Source: Eudorina sp. 2006-703-Eu-15 (Eukaryota > Chlorophyta > Chlorophyceae > Chlamydomonadales > Volvocaceae). From it: a stretch of 64,000 nt of DNA. The stretch spans positions 411,511-475,510 of the forward strand of contig BDSI01000093.1 of NCBI GenBank assembly GCA_003117195.1, in the 5' to 3' direction. Below, piece after piece: positions 21,317-33,532 of this stretch (within the stretch, counting starts at the first letter, position 1; every line of letters begins with the position of its first letter). A model generated the notes under the pieces. It made no database searches and had not been told where the DNA came from. It was given only the letters and a program-made list of their open reading frames with translations. The translations under genes and the position numbers were made by a program.

Positions 21317-22699
21317 GCCCCGGCGGGGTCGGTGGTTCATGTGGCGGCTGTAGCAACCAGGTCGCTGACGTCATCAGCGCCCGGCTGTTGCTAGACTGTT
21401 GCGGAGTCGCTGAGACCGTGCCGGCGGCGACTGCCGCCGCCGCCGCCGCGACGGCGACCCGCGGCGGCGGCGTGGAATCCCTGCGCCGCGCCGCCGCCAC
21501 CGTCAGGTAGAGTCTAGCGGCGCTCCATATCAACAGCACCAGGACACCTATCATGAGGCCGCCTGGAGGGTTAGGTTCAGGGATGTTACCTCACTCAGAC
21601 GGACGGACGGATGGACGGACAGACAGACGGTCAGACGGACGGATCGACAGACATGGCGGACAGACTGACTCGGAAACAACAGCCGAGGCCGTCATAGCGC
21701 GTCGTACTTTTGGGTCTCGAGGTCGCGTGTCCAGAGATGTCGTACAGTCGCCCCACCCCACCCCACGCACGTCCCGTCGTCCGTCCCCCCTTCCTCCAGG
21801 TCGTACCTGCCGCCCGTGTCCTGCACGCCAGTACGGACGTCTCCCGGGAGCTTGTGACCCAAATCAACCGCCACAACCACCTCAACCTGCCACCACCGCC
21901 ACCGCCGCCGCCACCGCCGCTGCTGCTACTGCTGCTGCTGTGTTTGTTTGCTCTAATGCCGCCATCCCAGCGGGCGGCCCAGCGCCACAGGTCCGCCGCC
22001 GCCCCCGCCGGCGGCCGGGCGGAAGCGCCATCGCCAGACCCGGCGCCGGCGGCGCCGCGGCCAATGCCGTACCATACCGTCATGAGAGCTCCTAGGACCT
22101 GGGCCCACACGGCGCCGCCGCCGCTGCCGCCGCCGCCTCCGCCAATGTGGAGATGAGACTGCGTCGTGTCCCAGCCCGGGGGCTGTCCCAGCCGCCACGA
22201 CAGGGCGGACGTGCCGCCGCTGCGCGCCGTACGGCACGCGCGCCAGTTGTACGGCAGCCCCACCGCCGCGGCGGCCAGCACGCACGCGGTCGCCGCGATG
22301 TGCATGCCGCGGGAGAGGTGCGCAGCGTGCTCGTCCAACAGGACGTCGAAGGCGGCGGCCGCCTCGTGGGAGGAGAGGGAGGCCGCCACGTCAGCGGCGT
22401 GCTGCAGGACAGTACGGAGCGACCGTCGGCAGTCCTGCAGCGGAGCGGGAGGAAGCAAAAGGGGAGGGGGAGGGTAATCCGGCAGGGAAAGGTCAGGGAG
22501 CAGCATGTGGCTTGATGCACGAGGGGATGGGATCCGTAGATCCACGCCGTACGGGCGGACAAAAGGTATAGTCCTAGGCGGGGATGTCGCAGCTGCCGCC
22601 CGAGCACCTCACCTCGAGTAAAAGAACAGCCGCGCCGCAGGACCCTGCGAGTTGTTGGACGTGGCCAAGCATCGCCGCGCAGCAGCTGTGGGAAGCCAT
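19950..22699 (-). CDS. Unrecognised multi-pass membrane protein with poly-Gln loops
   Basis: Three exons on the minus strand: 22699-22613, 22434-21807 and 21562-19950. Junctions are GAG|GTGAGG, CTGCAG|GAC, CAG|GTACGA and CCTCCAG|GC, with phases agreeing throughout, for 775 aa. I do not recognise a family. Hydrophobic segments lie near residues 72-92 (MHIAATACVLAAAAVGL), 138-152, 239-262 (GLMIGVLVLLIW), one long pair around WWLALTAMGGSHVVWLALQL, and two near the C-terminus, including a Met/Leu run. Between them are Gly-, Ala- and Gln-rich loops with (CAG)n runs of about 7 to 10 Gln. The Gln runs and low-complexity loops are common in volvocine proteins. Other exons could be hidden in the long last exon. 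It is probably an integral membrane protein; location and function are unknown. Confidence 0.55.
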
Positions 22700-25150
22700 G
22701 GTAAAGCGGGTGAACACGACAGCACCAAACTCGTTGAAAATATTACATTAATACTTTATCAATACAAACGAGACGCTCTTGTGCTTGCGATGAGTGGTGT
22801 AGTGCCGACAGCTGCCCGTCCGGAAGCGCTTGGACTTGGTAATTCAACCCTAAAACCTTACATGGCATTACGTATTCCGGTCACCTGCTTATGAAGGTCA
22901 GCGGGGCCAAGATTTGCTGAAGTAGCTCGTTGGTCCTAGCTTGCTCCAGGCGGAGCTTCTCAAGCCCCGCAAGCACGTCGCTGGCATTCTGACTATGTTC
23001 ATGTGAATGGCTAGCTTCATTGTGCATGCCTGAAGCTTTGTGGACGTTCGGCCTTTCGTCGTCTGCTTGCTACTGCGGGGTCGCTATGCAGTTGCGCTAG
23101 CTCCTAAAGCATTGCTGGATTATATTGTAAATCGTTATATAACAGTTGACATTGAAAGCAAAGCGATACATATAAGGTATCAAGACTGACAATTTCTGAC
23201 AGGCAGTAACAATGTTCACCAATGAAGCATGGGTTGGACATAGCTTCTTTCAGTGCAAAGAAGCTGCACAACAGAAAATATACATTGAGGCGGAATGTCA
23301 GAAGCAGTACGGCCGTTTCGGCAGCTGCAGGCGCCACGGAACCACAAAAGGCAGATCCTGACTCAGCTGTAATGCGCCCAGTACCAAGATGTCTTCACTA
23401 AGATGCTGCGACATGGCTGTAATGGAGTGTATCACCGTCTGTGACCGTAACTTTGCACTGCCGTACAAAGGAGTTCTGTGCAGTCTGCAGTGCGGTGCAG
23501 TTCCGGTCATCCGCCTACGTCCGCGATCCCCACGACGCGCACCCTCGACTGGCATCCTAGTGGTTCAACGCCCGCCCACCCTGCAACCCTCCGCTAGCAC
23601 TGCCTCCCAACGAGAATAGGCTGCTGCTGTTGCTGCTGGCTTGACGGCCCCCAGCGCTGGAAGGCCCTGCTGGGGCCTTACAATTGCCTCCATCACCACC
23701 ACCACCACCACCACCACCACCGATAACTCTGCATTTGGTGCTCATCAGCGCCGGGCGGAGCAGCGACGGCTTTCCGCCCATCAAGAATGGGGCCCTGATG
23801 GCTCCCCCGCCCTCCATCTACCTATCTTGATCGGCGGATGGATCCTGCGGCCCAGCTAGCTAGCTGACGTGGCCTGATGACCTGTGAGCTGAGACGGACC
23901 TATATATCCGTGGCCTGACCTGGGAGCTGGGACGGAGCGGACGGGACGCACATCCAGGGAGTGCGCCGACTGCCCCGGCTGGATGCCTGGGCGGGCCACC
24001 TACCCTGTCCCCATGCTGCATGTATGTATGGTCCGTCGAGTACGCTGCTGCTTGATGCTGTCACCGATGACACGCCGTTGGATGCCGGGCTCCTTTTGCT
24101 GTATCGGTACGGTAATCTGCCTCGCCTCGTGGACGCACAAGGCCCTGCTGGTTCTGCCCCTCTTGGTATACAGGGTGTGGAAGCCCCACTGTAGCAGTTG
24201 TTAGTATTGCCGTACGCCCGTACTACGCGTCAGACCCCGGGGACGTCTCCGGAACTCGAGCAATGCCCGTCACGCGGTGCGAGCGCAGGTAGCTCGGCCG
24301 CAGCGCCGTCCTGCGCCGCCAAAGTGTGATAAAAGCATGTGGCGGAAACAAACTGGGTGACTATCTAGGATATCCTGGATTCTTGGTGCGCTCCTACCTT
24401 GAAAGGTCTAGCCCTCCTACGCCGCCTCACGCTTCTCTCAAGGTCTTACCCTGCTTACCCTCCTAGGCTGCACGGGGGCTGGCTGCGCGCCCCGCCCGAA
24501 ACCAGCACCGAAAGTGCCGTCGGGTGAATACTGGTTGGGAAAACGGGCTTTACAACAACAGCAACTACCAACTACCAACCACCAACGGACTGCGCATGGG
24601 TCGGTGCTACCGCGCTCCGTCCCTTGCCCCAACGAGCCCAGATGCACGCGGCAAGCGTGCACGGCAAGTTGTACGGGGGGCTAGCTTACGTAAGGCGGGG
24701 GCCCCCGACAGGCGCCAGCTCGGACTACACATGTACGGCACATACACCTCGATCCGCACGCACCGGTGGCAATGAGGATCCAGACGTCGCGCCGATCGAC
24801 CTGTCGAAAGTCAGTCACCGGAGTGCAGCGATACAGTACGGCACACCGTGTAACGCCTGCAGGTCGCCTTCCGATACAGGGTGGGACACCGGCGCGCCAA
24901 CCTGGTTTGGTTTGGTTTGCGCAACAGACCGTGAATCGAGCCAGCCAGCCAGCCATGCCCAGGCGCGCGTTCATCACGCAGCAGGCCAGTAAGAAATGAA
25001 AAATGTCATGTCAGTCCTTGGCCGGCGCGGCAATCGAGCGAGTCATACATGCACGATGGGGACGACGGACAATCCCAACGAAGCGTGTGTGTGTGTGTTC
25101 ACGTCAGGGTCATATGCGATGCGTCAGGTAGGATCCATGTCATATGATGA

Positions 25151-25192
25151 TGACGTCACCATGATGACGTCATCAAGTTCGTTGATGAGTCA
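25151..25192 (+). promoter_or_regulatory. Cluster of bZIP-type sites
   Basis: Two perfect TGACGTCA palindromes (25151-25158 and 25165-25172) and one TGAGTCA (25186-25192) lie within 42 bp. These are consensus sites of CRE/AP-1-type bZIP factors. No target gene is obvious nearby. Confidence 0.3.
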
Positions 25193-25575
25193 CATGCCAC
25201 CGAGTTGCGTCGGTGCGCACATACAGCAAACAGCATAACAGTACCCGAACTCGACGATGCAACAACATACATACATATGCCATTCTGTCACTTTGCACGG
25301 CGAATGCTGCTGTACGTGCATCGCACACCTTCCTTCCGTCATCATCAGCCAGCAGCTAGCAGGGACGTGCGGAACTGGCACCCAAGCGCTGATGGGGGCC
25401 CGAGGCGGGTCGTGGTGTCCGCCGGTATCATACCATTCACGCAGTACATATAACCGCCGCCCGCCCAACCGTCAGACATAAGCAGCGCGCGCGGATTGTG
25501 CCGTACCAATGTACGGCAGAATCGAGGTCATCAGCTGCTGGAGCCAGTCGGGTCTGTCCTGCAGCGGCCGGCGGC

Positions 25576-25690
25576 CCACACGCACACACGCACGCACGCA
25601 CACACGCACGCACGCACGCACACACACACGCACACACACACACGCACACACACACACACGCACAAGAGCATTGGCGCAGATACACGCGCA

Positions 25691-25760
<70 letters not shown>
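25576..25760 (+). repeat. (CA)n microsatellite
   Basis: CA/CG-dinucleotide-rich tract, purest from 25693 to 25759. The His-Thr and Val-Cys repeat open frames on both strands are artefacts of it. Confidence 0.95.
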
Positions 25761-25761
<1 letters not shown>

Positions 25762-27012
25762 CACCCCCCCTGAAGTACATGCAGGATCAAAGAGTAAGCC
25801 GAGAAGGGGTTACGCGCAAAGATAGGAAGAAAGCAGGTCGGGGTAAAAGGAAGCCGGCCCTGGCATAGAACGATCGAGGAGGACGAGAAAGAGAGCACGA
25901 CAGTGATTCGCACATACAACGTACACACACACACACGCCGATCAGACACAGATAGACAGGTACAGGCACCGTGCACGAGCGCATGGATTGCAGCGCAGAC
26001 GACGCCTTCTCTTTACAGTAAGAAGAGATGAAGAGATTGATTGGACGACAACAGCAGGACGAAGATACACACACGCATGCAACCACGCTCGTGTCGCTCC
26101 GACCGGAAGGAAAAGGAAAGAAAAGGAAAGAAAAGGAAAGGGAAGAAAAGGAAACGTGGGAAAAGAAAGCGCGGGAAAACGCCCCCGCACGCAGGCCCAG
26201 CCAGCACAGCAGACGACCAGCCGAAGCCCATTCATGGTCGGAAGCCGATTCGACTGGTGCCGTCGACCCAGACGCCAACCCCGCAGGTATGCAGCAGCGG
26301 TCTGTCGACCTTGACCCGCGGCACCGACCTCTACCCGTCATCGCCATCATCCCTCACTCGCTCAGCCCTGCTCAGCCACAGCAGCCATGCATTGAGGCTG
26401 CGCTGACGTCCTTGTCATCATCGCACCCTCATCAGCCGCCTCCACTTTGATTGAGCTGCCACAGGAGCGGCGGCGGCTCGGTCCGCCTCTCGCTCCGAAG
26501 CCGTCTTCCGAAGCTTCCTCAGCCCTCAAGACTCAATCACCAGACACGTACGGCATTCCGCACGGCGGATCCTCCCCCCGCCCCCGCCCTCCGCCATGCA
26601 TGCCGCTTGATTGGCGGTGTCCTTCCTGCCTGGGTGTCGTTCCCCCCAAGGGTCAGTCCCATGTACGGCAAGCTTAACCCAGCCCAGTGCGCCGGCCCCG
26701 CCGCCCAGCTTTAGCCGCCCACGACGCGCCGAGACGTGCCTCCCGGCAGCCAGCGGCCCTCCTCCATTGCACCAGCCACCCAGCAGCCTCTATCTCCTTC
26801 ATTGCACGCCCCGACAGCCTCCGTCCATCGCAGCGCCCCTCTCCACGCCGCGCTAGCCCCATTCAGCCGCCGCGCTAGCTGCAGTCACGCGGCGCGGTCA
26901 AGCCTGATGAACGGGCGTCTCAGCGCGGTGGGCCCCGGGGCCCAGCGGGTCCGTGACGGTCCGTACACCCGGCGAGCGAGGCTGTCAATCCCTGGGCCGT
27001 ACACTCACTCAC

Positions 27013-30000
27013 TCAGTACAGCGGATCCGTGACGGTCCGTACAGGGCAGCACTTGGGCTGGTTGCTGACTCGGTTGTTGAAGAGCGAGTAGAGGCAGTTG
27101 GGGCCGCCGCAGAGCGCCTCCAGTGTATCGCAGGGCGGCTTGAGCAGGATGCATATCTGCGTGCCGTCGACGTCGATGAAGGGCTTGTTGATGTTGTTGA
27201 TCTTGAGTGCGGGGTACGGCTTCAGCGCGTACTGCACGGGACGCAGCTCGCCGTTGGTGGACGAGTAGGCGACGGAGCCGACGCAGGCGGGCAGCACCGA
27301 GAACTCGACCTTGCTGAGGTCCTGGGCGCAGCAGGGGGAGGGCCGCTGGCAGGCGGTGAGTCCAAGGGTGAAACAGTACTTGCGCATGCCGGAGGCGACG
27401 TCGCTGACGTTGACGGAGCTGAAGGTGAGGGTCGAGGAGCCGGCGCGCTTGTCGCACTCGCACTGCGGGAAGGTGTTGCCCGGGGGCCTGGGCGGCAGCC
27501 GCAGCCGCGGCGGCTGCGGGGACGGCGGCTTGGGCCTGGGCGGCGGCGGCGGCGGCGGGGGAGGCGGCGGCGGCGGCGGCGGGGGCGGCGGCGGCACGAA
27601 GTGGCACTCGGGCGGGATGTAGGAGCCCTTGAGGCAGGTGGGCTTGAGGTCGTAGTCGCCGGCCTGCATGTGTGGGTACGGGAGGTACGGCAAGTACGGT
27701 CGTACGATTGTACGGCAATGGTAGATTTGCACCCTTGCAGGAAGGAATTCGTGTCGTCGGTGCGCGTCAGAGGTGATTGGCGCAATTGGTCCTTGGTCGG
27801 GGAGTGCATGGCGAGTAAAATGATGACAGCTTGGCCGCAGCACAGTGAGTTTGCGTCTTGTGCAGACACACACCGGTTGCGCACACCGGTTGCTACCACT
27901 AAAAAGGTATACCGAATACCTCGCAAGCAGACGTGCATGCCAGCAGGGCCACGCATCCCATGCAGCGAGCAACCGGCCCAGCGCGCATCCGACCTTTCCA
28001 TAGATACATCCCCCTTGCACACACAGGCTGCACAGCAAATCTGAACTGTGAACTGGAAAGCGCGCCTCCGACGTTTTCACACAGGTACAAAGTTACAAAA
28101 ACCCCCGCCCCGCGTACTGCCGCCCCGACTGGTCATCAACAGTACGACTGCCGTACCTTGAGTATGAAGCCGTAGCCGTAGATCTGCATGTTCTCCCAGC
28201 ACGGCCCGGGGAACAGCACGTTGTACCAGTTGATGAAGGGCGCGTTGGAGGACACCCAGGGCTGCAGCTTCTGGCCGTCCGCCGACGAGAAGAAGACGCC
28301 GCACACGCGGATCTCCGTCGGGTAGCATTCGTACAGATCCTCCGCGAACGGCGTCAGCAGACGCGCGCCGGCGGCCGCCGCCTGGTCGTTGATGTCCTGC
28401 GCCATCTGGATCTGCATCCGAGTGCAGGTCGCGTCGTCAAACTTGTAGCTGTTGCCGATGGGCGGCGTGTAGGTGATGGCGATGCTGAAGCAGACCTCGC
28501 ACGGCGGCGGCGGCGACGGCGGCGGCGGGCGCGGGATCGGCGGGCGCGGGCTGGGCGGCATCGGAGGCCGGGGCGACGGCAGGGGCGGCGGAGGGCGTGG
28601 CGGCGGCGGGGAGGGCGGCGGCGGCTTGGGGGGCGGCGGGCTGGGCGGGGTGGGGCTGGGCGGCTTGGGGCTCGGCGGGCGGGGCGACGGCGGCGGCGGG
28701 CTGGGGGGGCGTGGAGAGGGCGGCGGAGGGCTGGGAGGGCGTGGCTTCGGTGGCGGTGGGGACGGTGGCGGTGGCTTGGGAGGTGGCGGGGAGGGTGGCG
28801 GGGGATTGGGCGGTGGAGGAGAGGGTGGTGGCGGGCGGGGTGGCGGCGGTGAAGGAGGCGGCGGTGAGGGTGGCGGCGGGCTGGGCGGCGAGGGCTTGGG
28901 CGGCGGCGGGGACGGCGGTGGTGGGGAAGGGGGTGGAGGGCGAGGGGGCGGTGGCTTGGGCGGAGGAGGACTGGGTGGTGGCGGTGGCGGTGGGCTTGGC
29001 GGCGGTGGCGGCGGCGGGCTTGGCGGTGGCGGGCTTGGCGGCAGGGGGCTTGGTGGCGGTGGACTGGGCGGTGGCGGACGCGGCGGCGGTGGCCGTGGCG
29101 GCGGCGGCCTCGGTGGGGGCGGGCTCGGTGGGGGGGGTGGCGGCGGCCGCGGCGGCGGCGGCCGCGGCGGCGGTGGGAAGGGCGGCGGCGGGCTTGGCGG
29201 CGGCGGGCTCGGCGGCGGCGGCCGCGGCGGCGGCGGCTTGGGCGGCCGCGGCGACGGCGGCTTGGGCTTCGGCGGCGGCGGCGGCGGTGGCGGGGGCGGC
29301 GGGGGCGGCGGCGGCGGCGGCGGTGGGTACGTGTAGCACGACAGCGACGCTGAGCCGTACAGGCAAGAGCTGTCCACGACCTGTGACGAGATGTAGTACC
29401 CCGCAAGGCCCACGGGGCAGATCATTGGATCGGGGATGATGTACTCGTTGAACACGTTGAGACCCTCGTTGTCGATCCAAGGCTGCAGCTTAGCGCCGTC
29501 CTTGGGCGAGAAGAAGGCGCCGCACACGCGGATCTCGTACGGCGTACAGCTGTCCGGGGCGAAGGGTACGACAAGGCGGGCGCCCACCATCTTGGCCTGC
29601 GTGCCATGACACGAACGACACGGAAGCGTGTTTTTTATTTTTAATGGTGTCACAGGAGACGGATGCGCGTGAGTGTATGTATTGTAAAAGGAAACTGTAT
29701 GTATGTGTGTGTTGAGAAAAGGAACCCGCCCGATCGAGCCCAGGTGTGTGTGGGTGTGCGTATGCGAGTGAGGGAAACGGGCATGGCCCCCGGAGCCGTC
29801 CCAGACGTGGTCTGCAAGGCAAAGACACGTGGCCCGGGCAGATGGCCCATCCCGTGGAAAAAGGGGCAACAAACGTGCGGAATGACGTACAGATGTACGG
29901 CGGCCTTTCTGGAGCCTGTCGTACCTGCGCGTTCAGCACGTTCACCATCAGCGCTTGCAGCCCGTAGCACTGGGGGTCCGAGAACATGTAGTTGCCGCCG

Positions 30001-33000
30001 GGCGGAACGTACGACATGAATGTACGGACGCACACGCGGCACGTCGGTGGCGGCGGCGGTGGTCGCGGCTTCGGCGGCGGGGGCGGCGGGGGCGGCGGCG
30101 GCGGCGGCGGGGGCGGCGGCGGCGGCGGGTCGCGGTGCTTTATCGGCGACGGCGGCTTGGGCGGCGGCGGCGGCGGGTAGCGGTACGCAGGAACGACCTT
30201 GCTGAACGTCTGGATCGGACAGCAGTTGAATGGATCTGCGTTGAAGATCGCCATCTTGCAGGTTCCGGAGCCGGGCCAGCACCAACTGGTGATGTCGGGG
30301 CAGTTGTTGGAGATGCCCAGGCAGATCCGCTGCCCCCGCGCGTTATTCATGGAGAGTCGCATATTCGTGATCTTGAGATCGATTCTCGGCGTCTCCATTA
30401 ATGCATACGCTGGGCCCCACGTGACGGACCGGTTGGCGCCCTGGAACTCGACGAACTGCAGCTGGTCCCGGCAGCGCAGGACTGTACGGCACGCAGTACA
30501 TACGGCAGGAAAGGGAGGAGGAGGTGGCGCGACGCGATGTTGGAGGCTAGGTAGGTGTACAGCAGTTTGAGTGTGTGGTGCAGTGAGTGGGATGAGGTCT
30601 GTCGCCGTGAAGGCCAGGGTCGCAAGGTGGGTTGGAAGTACACTAAGCCAGCAGCAGGGGGCCATCGTCTGGATCTGGATCTAGATCTGGATCTAGTACT
30701 GATATTTGGTGGAGGCACCGAGCCCCTGATGTAGCACGTGCGGAGTGCAGGGCCGCTGGCTGGGACCTCCTGGACTGCTGGCCGAATCCCCTCCAACGTA
30801 CGGTAATCGGATATGTACGGTGCCGGCATCCAGCAATCCTCTCTTCCACCTCCGCCTGGAGCTGGCCGTGCGACTGGCAGCAAGCACGGCTGTGACCCAC
30901 TGACCCACACACCCACTGACCCACACACCCACTGACCCATCCGGAGCCCTCTGTGGCGTCCGGCGCGCCAGCGGTGGTGCGTGGCCGCTGCGGCCGCACC
31001 ATTGCTGGTGGTTGAGAACATGAGAAGGCGTTACACACCCGCCCAAGATCCGAGCCCCTGCCCCGCCCGGCCCGTAACAGGTCCACGGCGCCCTACCTCC
31101 TCGCACCCCTCCAGCAGCCCTACCCCCAGCCTACCTATACCCGTAAGCCCATACCCGTAAGCCCTTGCTCTGACCCTACTCCGACGCCCTACCCCTAAAC
31201 CCTTATCCTATACCCGTATCTGTACCCACTAACCCTAACCCTAACCCAAACCCTAACCCGGGGAAACGACACTCACTGAAGGGGAACTCCAGCTTGTACA
31301 GGTTCATGTAGCAGCAGGGGTTGTCCATGAGGCAAGTAATGGCATCAAACGTGAAGCAGTACCTCTTGCCTCCCGGGTAGGAGGTGAGGTTGGTGAAGAA
31401 GGCGCGGTAGGGCGACATTCGCTGGTCCCGTTCACACAGGCAGTCGGGAAACCTGCCGGGGGGGGCCGCGGGTAACGGGTCGGTAGCGGCGGTGTGGGGG
31501 CGCGGCGGGCGGTATCGGGGCGGTACGGCCACAGGAGGAGCCGTACCCATCAAACGTAGGCCCCACAGAGAATTCAGCAATTACGGAAACTGTGTACGGA
31601 TTCGAAGTACGGATTCATAATGGCAAGGTAACCGACTCGAAACGGACCAACCGTTCTTGTCCCGGACTCCGCCTCACGGCCGGCCGCACAGCTGCACTGT
31701 ATCATTACTCGCCGGGTCCGCTGAAGCATCCTTTATTATAATGCACGTGCTTTAACGAATTCTTCGCGCCTTGGGCCTACGGCTCGTATGGTTACAGTAA
31801 AATGGGAGGCTGCACCGGTATATGGGGGTAGTATGCACCCTCCCAACCAAGTCACCCACACAAACACTGATTCCGTGTATATGTATGTGTGAAGCGAACC
31901 ACCCGTAAGGAGATCCCTCATGGCCTCGTTGCAAGTGCCTCGCGCACACGCGAGGGGGGGAGGGGGGCCGCATACATGTATGGTTGCCGCTGAATGAATG
32001 GATGGATGAATGGATGAATGAATGGATGGATGAACGTTACAGCGGACCCCGAAAAAAGACCAACGGTGTATAACAGAGCAAGCCCCAGCAGCGGGTGCGG
32101 CTGTGAGGTCATCGCCCGCTGGATGGAAAGTGTGACATCACCCAGGCAATGGATGGGAAGGATGCATGACCCGTGGAACGGTGCAGGGGTGGTCGGGCGG
32201 CTTCACTCTTTCTTAGGCCGCGGTGGGGGCTGCGAGTGGTTGGACGCCGTGGGGCTGGACGCTGGTGTCTCTCCGTCAGTTGTGTTCCCCCGGGGGCTGT
32301 ACGGAAGCGAGCTGCCGTACACTGCAGGCAATCGTCACTCCGTCACACGTGTGGTGACAGCTGTGTGCACAATACGTATAAATCCTTACAGGCCTGCGCG
32401 TTAAAATACAATAAAAATTATTATATAAAAATATTTCCGACTATATTACGGCCGCGCGATGATCAGGCACAGTTACGGTGTCCATGCACGCCGCAATGCA
32501 AGGAGGCCTCTGCGGCTCACTTCCTCTGATCACGAACTAGTGGCGGCGCGTGAGGCAATGCTAGTAGTTATCGCAATACGGCGATGTAATTCCCGCGGGG
32601 ACCGCTCGTTCTACATCCGTACGACAGTACGGTAAATCCCGAGTACGATAACTCCCGTGCATAAGGTGGTTGGAGGCTGGGAGGGGGATCACAGCGCACG
32701 GGCGAGCTGAAGTCAGGCACAGCCATTAAACCTTTCCCCCAGGTCGTGCACTTCAACTGTGCATCAATTTCCCCCATCCCCCAGACCAACTGCCCCCCCC
32801 GCCCGATTCCGCAGACAGATACACTACAGGCCACCCGAGCCCTGATTCCTAGCTGTCATCGAGGAAACTCACAGTGGATTGCCATTTTTGCCTTTGGAGT
32901 TTTGACCTGCGGCATTGCGATTGGGGATTCGACGGCAGGTTAGGTGTCGTTTGTGGCGCAGGTAGGTAGGTCGGCCGGCCGGTCGCTGCATGCCTCCTCG

Positions 33001-33273
33001 GTCCCCAGCTGGCATGGGCTTCGACCGCCACGCATTTGCTTGGATACCGGGCAGTAGGCAACTCACAGCACATTCAAACAAAACATAACATAAACACACG
33101 TTCACAATAACATATGGAGCTCCAGAGGTTTGCAGTCTGCTGGGTGTGAAGGCGGTCTCTGATGGGAGTTCCGTGAGGCGCATACTCCCCACCCCATGAT
33201 GTGTTCTCTCACCTAGAGCTTGATTAGATAATAAACATACGCAGGCGAATGCTAGAAGAAGTAGACGTGCCAT
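27013..33273 (-). CDS. Pherophorin-like extracellular-matrix glycoprotein 1 (four domains, three Pro-rich spacers)
   Basis: Six exons on the minus strand: 33273-33213, 32906-32873, 31452-31277, 30481-29925, 29596-28157 and 27663-27013. All are GT-AG with agreeing phases, giving 972 aa. The signal peptide (MARLLLLAFACVCLLSN, exon 1) precedes pherophorin domain 1 (about 33-185: FPDCLCERDQ, NPCCYMNLYKLEF, RGQRICLGISNNC, CCPIQTF). A (Pro)n spacer follows. Next is Cys-rich domain X1 (about 237-385, with EIRVCGAFFSPKDGAKLQPW). A very long PPPPSPPPP/PPKPP spacer separates it from domain X2 (EIRVCGVFFSSADGQKLQPW). A third (Pro)n spacer, then pherophorin domain 2 (about 822-972: FPQCECDKR to CCPVRTVTDPLY) ends the protein. 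Pherophorins are secreted hydroxyproline-rich ECM proteins; the Ser-Pro spacers are expected to be hydroxylated and arabinosylated. Its paralogue lies at 39069-45579. Confidence 0.85.
28500..29335 (-). repeat. Pro/Ser-Pro coding minisatellite (spacer 2 of pherophorin-like 1)
   Basis: About 830 bp of CCN-rich sequence encoding PPPPSPPPP, PPKPP and PPRPP units without interruption on the minus strand. The Gly-rich frames on the + strand and Ala/Arg-rich frames on the minus strand over this block are shadows. Confidence 0.9.
30894..30940 (+). repeat. 16-bp tandem repeat
   Basis: CCCACTGACCCACACA occurs nearly three times in intron 3 of the first pherophorin-like gene. Confidence 0.9.
31231..31259 (+). 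repeat. Short interstitial telomere-like array
   Basis: AACCCTAACCCTAACCC followed by AAACCCTAACCC. Most units are CCCTAA (the TTAGGG type) with one CCCAAA variant. It lies in intron 3 of the first pherophorin-like gene, so it is not a chromosome end. Confidence 0.8.
32022..32093 (+). repeat. Dispersed repeat, TTACAGCGGACCCC family, copy 2
   Basis: Matches 16937-17000 (reverse strand) through the blocks GATGAACGTTACAGCGGACC, CAACGGTGTA and CAAGCCCCAGCAG, then diverges. It lies in intron 2 of the first pherophorin-like gene, next to a (GGAT)n run. Confidence 0.65.
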
Positions 33274-33532
33274 GGCTCCGCAACCCTAGGAAAGCATCAT
33301 GCCAGGTAGGTAAATGTCTCAACACAAATCGTCCATCAGCTCCAAATGATCACATAAAATGAAGCAATATATTTGCACTACCGCTAGGTGATTTTACAAG
33401 CACACGATGTGCAGATGAGACGACTGCGACCACGCCAGAAAATAGCGAGACAGAAAAGCAAGGCGGCAATAAATTTGCTACTGTCAATTAAATTTAATTA
33501 AATCTAATCAAAAGCAACAAAATTACCTTTAG

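Larger units (their letters stand above)
22700..27012. other. Intergenic; microsatellites, no convincing gene
   Basis: It includes the upstream flank of the membrane-protein gene and the 3' flank of the first pherophorin-like gene. A minus-strand open frame near 23298-23555, continuing as 23104-23240, has a mildly protein-like look (e.g. SQHLSEDILVLGALQLSQDL) but no recognisable domain or clear splice structure. A CAC triplet run lies at 23690-23722, and 25576-25760 is CA-rich. TGACGTCA sites lie at 25151-25192. Confidence 0.4.

Noticed and set aside
25472..25825. Cys-Val and His-Thr repeat proteins
   Set aside because: Translations of the CA dinucleotide tract.
28473..29439. Gly-rich (+) and Ala/Arg-rich (-) open frames of 280-350 codons
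   Set aside because: Shadows of the Pro-rich spacer of pherophorin-like 1, whose frame joins conserved Cys-rich domains on both sides.
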